NCBI GenBank assembly: GCA_025618425.1
Contig: CM046846.1
Span: 30,931,409 to 30,995,408 of the forward strand
Source: Heliocidaris tuberculata
Taxonomy: Eukaryota; Echinodermata; Echinoidea; Camarodonta; Echinometridae
DNA length: 64,000 nucleotides
Reading direction: 5' to 3'
Under the pieces are notes generated by a model. The model saw only the letters and a list, made by a program, of their open reading frames with translations, was not told the origin of the DNA and did no database searches. The position numbers and the translations under genes were made by a program. This document shows, in pieces, positions 37,901-49,900 of the stretch (its first letter is position 1; the number at the start of each line of letters is the position of its first letter).

Positions 37901-40900
37901 CAAGGAGGGGGCTGACGCCTTTTGCCCAAATATCAACTTTTCAATTTCTAAATTTTTGAGAGTGAGCGAAACGAGAGAGCAATTTTTTTTAAACTTTTTC
38001 GTAATGGAAATGTACAGAGGGTTACATACAGAAGTTATTTTACATAATTACCTGGGAACCTCGCCGCCCAAATATGTGGATATTCTGGCACCTCGCTGCC
38101 CAAATATGAAGTGGTGGTTTCCCGAATATATGAACTTTGAAAATCATCAAGGGGGGGGGGGCTGCAGGCCATTGCCAAAGTAGGATGCCTTTTGCCCGAA
38201 TATCTACTTTTAAATTTCAAACTTATTGCCAGCGAGCGAAGTGAGCGAGCAAAATTTTTAAAACTTTTCGTAGTGAAAATGTACAGAAGTTACTTACACA
38301 AGTTATATAATTATCTGGGAACCTTTCTTCCCCAATATGTGGATATTCTAGCACCTCGCTGCCCGAATATGACTATCAGAACTTTGAAAATCCTACGGGG
38401 GTGGCTGTAGCCCATTGCCGAAGGGACGGGACGCCATTTGCCCAAAGATTAACATCCTAATTTTGCCAGTTTTTCCTTCTTTTTTCTTTCCTGCCCTTTT
38501 CCTTTCCAGTTTTTGTTTTCCTTTCCTTTCCCTTTTCTTTTTTCTTTTCTTTCTTTTTATCCTTTCTCTTTTCTCCTTTTCCTTTTCTCTTTCCTCTTCC
38601 CTCTCTCTTTTTTTCCCCCTCTTTTTTTTTTTTTTTTTGCCGACAGAGCTGGCGCATTTGCCGACAACAATTTTGAGTGGGGGGGGGGGGGGTGTTGCAC
38701 CACCACCCCCCTCCCCCCACTAGCGACGCCCCTGTTACCAGTATATAATCATAATATCCTAAAATATAAACATTTGAACACTAAAACTTCTCATGGTTTA
38801 CAGTATATGATGTTTACAAGCAAATATATATGGTCAGATACATGTATGTGTTCAACAAAACAAAATTCCTAGTGAGTTCAAAATGCAGAAACAGAATGAA
38901 AGCTAATGGTCTTCACTTTTAAAAATGTCTTGCAAATGAAAGTAAAATAAGATGAATTATGCGCATTAGACCGTCGACTGATAGCATTAAGCAGCAATAC
39001 TCACAGCAGCTTCAATGTCTGAGTTGGCAACAATGATGACGTTCGGAGGATCTCCAATGGCTGTAGCCGTCCCTCCGATGTTGGAGAAGATAACCTCAGC
39101 TATTAAAACATACCTGGGATCTATGTTCAGTACCTCACACAGGCTGAAGGCAAAACAAAAAGAGACGGAATAACCCATACACTTCTGTGAAATTTTGTAG
39201 AAAATAGAATGGAGAAACAGGCTTCTAACAAAAACACAAAGAGTCAGAGTAATAACCCTCTATACTTATGTTGCATTTTTTAGAGAATACAACAAAGAAA
39301 CAGGCTCCAAGCAATATGATAAAAGACATAATAACCCTCTATACTTTTGTGGAATTTTTAGAAAAATACTATAGATAAACAGGCTGCAAGCAAAAGAAAA
39401 TAAAAAGTCATAAACCTAAACACCTCTATGTAAATTGTAGGAAATACAACAGAGACAAATAAAACATAAAAAAACGATAGAGATTACTATGCACTAGTAT
39501 CACAAAGGATAACACAGGACTGTTCGAGGGGTTCAATTTTGAAAAAAAAAAATTCTTGCAATCTAACACTCTAATTGATCCAAATCACTGAAAATATAGA
39601 TCGCAATAAAAACTTTTTTTTTCTCTCTCTCCTTCTCTTTCTTTCTTTTCCCAGCATTTTCAAGGAATTCGCGGCATCCTTAAATTTAGACTCAGATTTC
39701 TTTTGTATTCTGAAATATACCTTATTTTGTACATCGCTCAGCATATCAGACAATTATCATCACTTCTAGACCATCACATTTTTGCTGTCAGCAAAATAAA
39801 TGCAGATGGTCTGAAAAGGTATGTTTTTTCCGCAGATTTCAGAAAACTAGTGGTTAAATATTTTAAGGAGTGAATATCCCGGCCTGTGGCATAGCATGGG
39901 TCCAGTCAAAGAGGGAGCATTGGCTCCCGGGGTTGAGGGGGGGGGGGGGGATGGTTTTGCAAGTTGGATGAAATGTGAATTTCCAAGGCCTTCAATTAGG
40001 GTAAGGGTTTAGGGTTACGAGAGGTTCTATTATGTCTTTTTCTCTTTCCTTTCCAACTCTCCCTATCCTATTCTCTCCCCCCCCCCATCCCCCCCCCCCC
40101 CCCCCCGCCCCCCGTAACTATGCCAACAACCCCAACCATGCATGATCTTTTTACCTGATGGTGACTGGAGTCATCAGTAGAATGGTTGTGACGTTGTCAA
40201 GGAAGGCAGAAACAATGCCTGAGAAGAAACAAAGAATTGTGACCAGCGTCCAGATCTTCCCTTTAGCCCACTTGTAGGATAGTAGCGCACAGTAGTCAAA
40301 GAAGCCTGTCTCAGAAAAGATGGCTACAATCGTCATCTGTACAGAGCAAAGAATGAGGTATACATAATTTTTCTCTCTCTAAGTCAATATTTTTTGCTTC
40401 CCAAGGAAGCATTTGCAATCAAACAAATCCATGACAATTTCTAAAATATCACTTTCCTCAAATCTTATGTTAAAACAGATTCGTTCTATGCTGCCATATG
40501 TTTGTATGGTATATCTAAAGCACAAATACTATGGAAATACTTTTAATTAAAAGAAAATTATAATTCAACCTAATTCATAAAACAAAACAAATGCAGAGTA
40601 GCCTGTGATAGCACTACAATAATAGAAGTAATCTAAAGTTTTTTAGGCACATCAAATTTTATTGCATTTGCTAGTCTCCTTCATGTCTTTTTCCCACCAG
40701 TCAGTTTTATCTCTTTTTTAGAGTGCACTTTATGTATTCTAACTTGTAATATCTCTTTACAGAAGTAATACTTAAAGCTGATATTTTGAATATGGGACAC
40801 CAAAACATAAAGAGCTGAACAAACGTTAGCGACTTGTCCCTACTTACCATTCCCCAGAGAAGAGCTAGAACATCATAGTCTAACCATTTCATCACCTCCT

Positions 40901-43900
40901 CTAGAGGGGGACGCTCATTGAAGCTGGTCAAGACGGCCAGCACGGCAAATGATCCTAACATGGCTGCCGTGGTCCTATGGACTAGCTGTAAACAATAATA
41001 ACAATCATAACAATAATGAACAGCTAAATTTATATTGTGCACACATCCATCCCAGGAGATGCTCACGTTGCTTATCCTAGCTTTTTACACTTCAAACTTT
41101 CAAAACCAGACTTAAGACTCACCTAATGCATACTACTTACAATCAATTATCCTTGTACAAGGTTTACCTTCTTTTCCACTGACTTCATATATGCTGACTT
41201 CCTCTGTAATAGCAATAATTTAAATCATTTTGTAGGCACCGTGGGCCTCTGTAAAGATGGATATGTGTGCGTCATAGAATTGTCATTATTATAATTTAGC
41301 CCAGCTGTCCTGAGGTACTGAAAGCACTGAAGGAATAGCTTCCTACCAGGTACCCAGTCATTTACTAAACCTGGGGGGTGTTTCATAAAGCTGTTCGTAA
41401 AGTTACGCATGACTTTACGACCAGCTTGAATATAAAGTGCCAGATGGGATGCCCAAAGTTTTTCCTGATGTTTTAATAAAGTGTGACTGTATTTCCAATA
41501 ACCTCAATTAAATTATGGCAAAAAATATACTCTGCATTAAAAATGTTTCTTATAATAAGAATGTTAATCTACATCTGCACAGTTAAGCTTTAGTTGATGC
41601 AGTTAAAAATGATTGAGCATCCCATTTGGCTTGTCATATTCAAGTCATTCGTAAAGTCATGCGTAACTTTACGAAAAGTTTTATGAAACACCCCACTGGA
41701 TCAATGATGCTAATATCTCGATAAATTGCAGTAATCCTCATCACGCCACTTGCAATTTTCTCGATCATAACCAATAAAATGTTAACCCTTTCGAGACAAG
41801 TGACTACATTTTGTGGTTTGGCTCTGTCAATAACTTTTGATTCAGAGATCTAAAAAATATACAAGATGCATGAGCAGAAAGAACCAACAATTTCTGCACA
41901 TACTATGTCCATTTTTGTTTCATGAACATATTGCATTTGATCCCAGGAATTTAAAAATGAGAATAAGCTTTAAAATCCTTAAATTGGCAAAAATTGAGAG
42001 GTTCAAAATCATTGTTTTTTATCAAAATTTGCAATTTTTTCAACTTTTCAACAAATTTTCTTACCAAGTATATTGTTTTCAAAAAGATATTACACCTCAT
42101 GAGAACCATGTATCACTAACAGAAATATCATTGTTGCCAATTTGAAGAACAATGTGATCAATGTAGCCCTTAAATAATTCCTGTCCTGAAGGGAGGAATA
42201 AAAAGCATAGTGCTGCAGGCATGTAGCAGAAATGCATGTTGTACATGTGATAAGCATTTAGGATTATGCTGATCTCTCATTGTAAGTCTGTATGGGGTTC
42301 GAGAAAAAAATTAATTACAAACGGTTCACTGGAACCTGATTTTTTTAAAGAAAGTTTTAGGCAGCAGACAACTGGTCAACATCACTCAGTCATACAAAGG
42401 CCCTGTTTCACAAAACTTGTCATCAATGACAAGTTGCAATAACTGTTATAAACTACTGAAATCCTTGCATCTGATTGGCTGAGAGCAAATTTGTTGGTAA
42501 AAATCACTGACAAGACACTTTATGCCCCCCCCCCCCTTGTCTCATCAGTGTGGCTGAAGAAAGTCAGTCTTCTGGATGCAGCGCTAGCACATACCTCAAA
42601 ACCGATCAGGACATAGACGGCAACCAAGATGATAGCTGCCCAAACAACCTCCTCATCTGACGACGAGGGTAACGCCGTATGTTCGTACTGAAGGGTCACA
42701 AGCTCATCAATGTTGCTCTCAAAACTCAGCACGTAAGTAGTATTATGACCGCAACTATGGGATGAAATTAATAACAAACCCAACAGTAAGCAAAGAGAGC
42801 ACTTTTCACAGGGTAGGGTTCCACAAAACCATCATAATTACAAGTTCAACAACATCCCATTGAAATTTAACACAGATTTCAAGGGGAAATCGGCAAACTT
42901 GTACTTAAAGGGTGACTAAATTAAAAAATTGATTGCCCATTTTTCGTAGGAAGGAGTCATCAGGAGCCAAAAAAATATCTATCACACACTTTTTTATGCA
43001 TTCAGTCGTATTTCATAATCATTTGAAAAGTACATTTTTGCTGATTTACACAGTCATAAGCCCCGCCCCTAAAAAAACCCCATCGAGCGACATCATGATC
43101 ACGTGATCTGTGACGTACGAGAAGTAAGGGAAAATATTCCACCAACCTATATAACGTGCGCGCCCGCAGGCCCCGGCAGGCCCAGTCCGGTGCCGAGCAT
43201 GACATTCACCGCATCGACCATTTGCATCGCATATTTTCGTGTGTTTAATTCCTCACAATAACTTTGATTTTGGGACACAATTTCATCAGTAATGCCAAAT
43301 CGGTGTATAGTTGCGGGCTGTAGCAAGACCCCTAAAGATGATGTAAGCCTATACGTACATCATTTTCCTAAAGATGAAAATCTACGGAAATTGTAGGTCG
43401 CAACGGTATTCTCACGCGGGCAGAGTGGCAAGGGCTAAGCGAGTGGAGTACAATTTGCAGTGATCACTTTTCTTCTCCAGCAGCTGCAGCAGCTTCACCC
43501 GCGGCCCCTTCCCCCGCGACCCCTTCACCATGCCCTGGTGCGTCTTCTGCGAGGGGTTCAAACATAATGGTCGAATTCCCCTTGCCACTGCACTTGAGCT
43601 TCTTCTCTGTCGGTATCGATAAATCATCTGATAAATCAGAGTTCGTATCTGGCTCAAAAAAGTCCTCCAAATCGGACTCGCGATCACTATCCATCTCTCT
43701 AAGTTACTCGAAGAATTCAGCCAAAAATCTAACTCAGTAGTACCGTAGTACATGTAAAGCGAAGTAAAAAAAGGCGAGAGTGAAAACAAACCAAACAAAA
43801 GCGTTCACCAGTCGCTTAGTACGAGGGGGAACATAGTTGCCGTACTAAAGATGTGTAGTACATTGCACAGACGCATAAAACGGCTGTGTACGCGTTTAAG

Positions 43901-46900
43901 ACCAATGCAAAACTATCGTTCGGCAAGCTCAGATGGATGAGAACATTGTTCAAAGTAAAGTTGAAAAAACAAAACAAGAGCTGTATATTTGGGCAAAAGT
44001 GTTCACTGATCTTAAAGAAAATATATTGATAATGATTATTCACTCCTTAGACTGTATTGATTAATTTCCCTTTTTCATAAATTGTCTGTTGAACAGAGGG
44101 GTCAAATACCGCATTGTGTGTACAATGTTACATTGCCGCAGCCTGTAGATCTTGTGCCTCTTACTCTTCATACGTCACTTGGGGGTGTGACGTCAATTAG
44201 CCAATCAGCTCACGAGTTTTAAGGAGCGGTCCCCAAACCTCTACTTTTCCCCCTTTTTCGCCAAAACGAGACATAATTTTGACAATCAATTGCCAGATTC
44301 GTGATTTGAATGCAAAAATACATGGAAACAGCACCTTTTTTCTCTCTAATTTAGTCACCCTTTAATGACAGTTTCATGAAAAGATGCCCCAGATAGCATC
44401 TTTACATTCTACACACCTGTGCATGGAATATGACTTAAGGGATAAAATTTCGTTGCACAAACACATCATGAAGATAAATATAATATTCATGCAGCTGGTA
44501 TAAATTACCGTATGACGGCATGCAAACATCAGAGCAGGCTGTTGGGCTATATGCCATATACGAATGATATAAAATGTGGTAAAATGTCTCACCGCTCCCT
44601 TCTACAGGTAAACCAGTATGCTGGTAATGCACAGAGAGTCAGTAAAAGTCAAAGGGGTGAAAAATACATTTTCTGTTTTTGGAAATATACCTATGAGGAT
44701 TGGAATAAAATCCGTAAGAGTTTGTTCGGGAACACCTGCTTTTTTTTTTTCAATCACAAGTCTTTGTTGTTTTTTTTGCATTTTGAATTATATATTTTAA
44801 ATTCTAAATTTCAACTTTTGAAATTTTTTTATGAAATGAAAACGCTCGAACTACGAATAAATGATTATACTTTAAAATGATTTTCACCATAAATTCTTAA
44901 TAAAAATGATTATCAATTTGTGTGAAAGGGAAATTAGCCCCTTATAAATTATATTTCTTAGAAAAAAATCTCACTCTGTGTCTCTTTTTTGTGGTAATCT
45001 AGCAGAATTTGGCATTGATTTTTGCATCATAATGTACACCAAAACCCCAAAAAGGAATCTCCAACTAATAATATGCTTTATGATTTATATTGCAAATAGT
45101 ACAATTTGTATGTATTCCTGCAATAAAGGCTTACCTTCCTATGTAATATTTCTCTTCCATTTCTTCCCAATAGATGCTCTCAGATAGAGGATATTCTCGG
45201 AAGACATTATAACCACCTGTTTCTTCAAAACATACGTTAGCACCCTGTGAGTTGTCGTAGCCAACCATTCTGACTGTGATGATCTCTGTTGAGTTGGACA
45301 TGCCTAATTCAACGAGAGGTCCGTTGAGGTTGACTTTAATGATGGTGTTACTGCCAAGGTCAGATATTTCAGTAACTGGAAAAGAGGATAGCTTAAGGAA
45401 AAAAAGTACTGAAAACAAATTCACCTGATGTAATGAATGAGACTTTTCCATTTATTCTATTTCAAGGAGAGAGATAGCTCTGCTACATGTACCTCCAAGT
45501 AAAACGTTTACGATGATTCTATAAGAATAATACAATTATTGCCAATTTGAATAAGAAAATTTGGCCAAAATAGCCCTTTAAATAATTCCTTTCCTGAATA
45601 GGATAAGAAGTAGGACAGCATCTCAGGAAACCTGTCATAAGTATAAGTTTGCTAACATCCCATTGTAACAAGTTGTTAATTTTATTACATTGGGATGTAG
45701 CTGAACTTATACTTATGATGGTTTCGTGAGACTATCTAATGCATTTCATCAGGGTTGGCACAATTAAATCAAGTTGATTTAAATCACAATTTAAAGTGCC
45801 TTATATTTTGTAAACATTTGTTATGCTTTTTCATTTATTGTGCACCTAGGGTGCCTCTTTCAGGCAGATTTGTGTGCTATATAAGTACAAAATTATTATT
45901 ATTATTTTTATTATTATTATTATTAAATCACTGATTTAAATAACAGTTAAAGAACTTCTTAGAAAATTTTACTGTTGATTTTGTTCATGCTACAAAGAAA
46001 TCCCTCAAAATTCATAGTTCAATTTTTTTTATCTTTTGTTAAAATAATTTATCCAAGTTTGTATTCCAAATAATATCTAATATTAGATCTACCAAAAAAT
46101 ATTTTCTTTTCTACGGGAGCAACATCAAGGGCAGTAACTTTTAAAAAATCAAATAAATCAGATTTTTTAACATTAAAAAAAAAGAAAATCATAATTTTTT
46201 CCAACCCTGAATTTCATGTAAGTAAGGATACTATAGTTACGACCCTCTGAGATAGAGAAGATCTCAGGTTGAGGGAGCACTTCATCTTTCAGAGTAAAGA
46301 ATATCTGGAGAAAACAAAAATTGAAGAAAACAAGATACAACTCTTTATATGACTCTCAAACAAGAAGCTTCCAAATCATTTTGAGATCTCCTACTTGCTG
46401 ATCCATCATTTTACACAACCAAAGAATACATGTTGTTTTATATATTCATGTTGAAATAAGAACTAAACATGAGTTATTACAAGAAGCTTTTAATATGCAT
46501 GAAGAAATCGAAATGTTTTACCCCTTTGTTTTCAATAGTCAATTAATTAATTTGAACACCTTTCTAAAATTCTCAATAAATAATATCGATTGCAATCTCC
46601 AGTAATATCAAATACTGTTTGCATTTGTTATATGGCTAATTCTAATACAAATTGCAATTTTAGTTCTTCTACAATCTGAAGTACATTACGTTGCACATGT
46701 ACAAAGTCCTATAACTAGTTTGTTAACTTTCATGTAACCAACATTTGTGTCTTGTATATATCCATACATGTATTTCATCAAAAAATCAAAATCAAATAAG
46801 ATTGAATCATGGAATACCTTTATGTTAATGGCAAATGTGGGATATCAGTGAATGAAAAAGTACAAATCACAAATCTTGGCATAAAAAGAGTTCAGAAAGC

Positions 46901-49900
46901 TCATTTATTCTATCCTATGTATTACCAAGATCTGAGCAGAGTACAGAGTACCTATTTTAGAAATCTTGTTCATATGTTATGGAGTCTATATTTTTCTGTG
47001 ACAACTTTTACCTGAAATTATAGTTTATTTTCAGCTAATGGATTCGAATTACAAAAAAGAACTTACTGTGCAGACAAACATTGACAGGAACACCACTCCA
47101 ATCTTGATATTTCTAAGATAAATCCTGTAACATGAAACAAGAAACTATATGAGTATGACATTTCTTTTTTTATTTAAAAAAAAAAAAAATTCTCTTTTGA
47201 ATTGTGATTATTGATATGATATCACGACGGCTGAATAATAAACCAAATATCACTACAAACCAAATGGAGAATGTACATATAGTCTGAAATATGCCCCCCC
47301 CAAAAAAAAACAAAAAAACAAAACAAAAAACAACAAACAACAAAACAAAACAAAACAAAAAACCTTCTGAACTTGCAAAAAAGGGTATAAAAAAATCCAA
47401 AACGATAAGAACTGAATCCAATCAGAAACACAGTAGAAAACAATATATTTCAGTATCTCCCTACTACTAGTTTAGATCTACATTAAGTTAGGATAGTAAC
47501 TTTAGTCTTAAAAGTTAGATCTAACATTATTTATCTGTTGTAAAATGTAATGAGTCTGTGGAAATGAAAATTTTGCACAGAACATGTGGAAGAAGATGTG
47601 TTCTGAATATTTTAGTTTAGATTCCTGTAAGATTAGCTGTTCTTGAGAAAGAGTAACTATTATGTTCAGTAGATTCTGGTCCGCTAACATCTAACTTACT
47701 TAACGACATTGTAAGTAAGTTAGACAAAGGATTCCAAAGACCAAACGGCTCTTCGCAAACAAAACGGTAGGCCTATCTCTCTATATTGTGAGCATCGCAG
47801 TCGGACAATAATTCATTCAATCCTTCATCAGTTTGAGTTAGCAATACAAAGTTTAGTCCTGCCATGATGTGAGTTTTTTAACTTAAAAGTCAATAACAAA
47901 TCCTCAGGGAACAAATCAGATCTAACGTTAGTCTACGACTACGCTCAATACATAGGTCGTAGCCAGCCCCCATGCCCAGCACTAGCCTAGCATAGCGTAT
48001 AGCCTAGCCTAGCCTGCCAAACGTACACATGTACTCTTGGCGCTGCGTGCGGCGTCGTCGAATCGCTAGCTAGCTAGCTGGCTATAAACTGCGCCGCGCG
48101 TACCATGCTTTATGTTTATTGTGACGTCAGAGTGCAATTTCGTTTGATCCGTTTGTTCCATTGCACGGTGATGTCACTTATCTCACAATATACTGTGTAC
48201 ATCGTTAGTGACGTCAACGTGCAATGGTGCGAATGGATCAAACGGAATTGCACGCCTGGAGGATGATATGTTCAACATTACTTTTATCGGATGTCATGTG
48301 ATTAAGAATTGACCAATGGGGTTGCAAGTATCTTAGTAGGTGTTGTATAAATCTCCATATCTCATGGTTTATGTAAAAGTACCCTGATGACTGTGCAATT
48401 TTAATAGAATATCTCATGGTTTGTGTAAAAGCACCCGGATGATCGTGCAATATATCTCCATATCTCATGGTCTGAGGTGAAAGTGACGCGTAAAAAAAAG
48501 TGAATACACGTTTAAATACACAAGGGTTAAGACGATGTAATGCGCGCAGCCCTTGAAAGATGCTTGGGTAAGGACAAAATAATGTCTTTCTACCTGTCTT
48601 TTATGTTAAAGTTAATACAAAAACATAAGCACATGTAATGGTGAAAATGGAGGAACTAGGTTTCATACAACTAATAATAATAATAATAATAATATTGAAT
48701 TACTTTTCTTTCGTGGGACACAAGGGTATATCGCACTCGCTTTGAAAATATTTCACTCGCCATGTCGACTCGTGAAATATGCTCATAGCTCGTGCGATAT
48801 ACCCTTGTATCCCACGAAAGGCCATTCAATATTATATTAATATTGATTGGCCATTTATAAACAATCACATAATGAACAAAAAAAGGCAGAAAACAGGAAA
48901 GAAAATGTTTATAACACAGATTGAAAAGAAAACGGAAGTAGGAAGTATATCCACACTCCTGATACAATCAACAAAGGAGAAAGAAAACCCCAGTGCTTGG
49001 GAAATCCTAAAATAAACATCTGTATTACTGAAGCCTTTTACCAATGGTTAAACAGTACTTTCCTTTCCTAATTTCTGCTTTGATATGAATGGCAGAGTGT
49101 AATTAGATGACTATACCACATGATCAAACCAGTTAATTGCAAATTTTTGTAACAGGGATATTCAGGCTTCTCAGCAGAAAATTGTTTACACATGGTCCAA
49201 ATTGACAGTAATGTGGCTTTGGGGATTCCAAAGGTAGTGGTTAGAAAGGAACAAAGAAATTTTTCAGGTTGAAAGTATGCAATTGACACACTGTAGTCCA
49301 AACTTAGTGAAAATATGGCCTTATGGCATCTCAGGGATTTGGTTTGGGAGAACCAAAACAACTTTGGAGGTTGAAAGTATGCATTGACATATTTATTACC
49401 CATGTTAGTACCCGTGTTGGAGAGAATTTCCACTTGGATTTTTTTTTTCTCCTTCTGAAGTCCTTTACGTTTGCTATTAACCCTTTCAAGACAATTGACC
49501 ACATTTTGTGGTTTGCCTCAATAACTTTTGATTCAGAGCTCTAAAAATTACACCAGATGCATGAGTAGAAAGAGCAAAAACTTCTGCACACACTATGTCC
49601 ATTTTTGTTTCATGATCATATTACTTTTGATGAAGGGGAATTTTTGAAACAAGAATAAGGCTTTAAAATCCATAAATTGGCAACACATTGAGAGGTTCAA
49701 AATCATTGTTTTTCTTTATAATTGGCAATTTTTCAACTTTCCAGCAAAATGTTTAACCATGTATATCGTTTTCAAAAACATCACACCTTATTAGAACCAT
49801 GTAGCACTAAAAGAAAAATATTATTGTTGCCAATTTGAAGAACAAAATGTGATCAATTTAGTCCTTAAATAATTCCTGTCCTGAAAGGGTTAACACCAAG

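Larger units (their letters stand above)
42905..44365. mobile_element. TTAA-flanked element carrying a THAP segment
   Basis: TTAAAGGGTGACTAAATTA (42905) and TAATTTAGTCACCCTTTAA (to 44365) are perfect 19-bp inverted ends including TTAA. The 1.46 kb interior is much more CpG-rich than its surroundings and contains promoter-like sequence, a THAP zinc-finger start and a second acidic frame on the other strand. In OCA2 intron 5. Confidence 0.8.

Noticed and set aside
38415..38872. Overlapping Phe/Ser/Leu- and Lys/Glu-rich frames
   Set aside because: They are translations of the CT-rich end of the hAT-like element, readable on both strands, with no domain.
39885..40135. TGGCATAG ... CTATGCCA as a hAT MITE
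   Set aside because: The ends pair for only about 8 bp and the flanks show no target duplication; poly-G/poly-C makes the pairing misleading.
43412..43798. 128-residue minus-strand ORF
   Set aside because: Overlaps the acidic frame and THAP fragment out of frame, with no family features; treated as a shadow.
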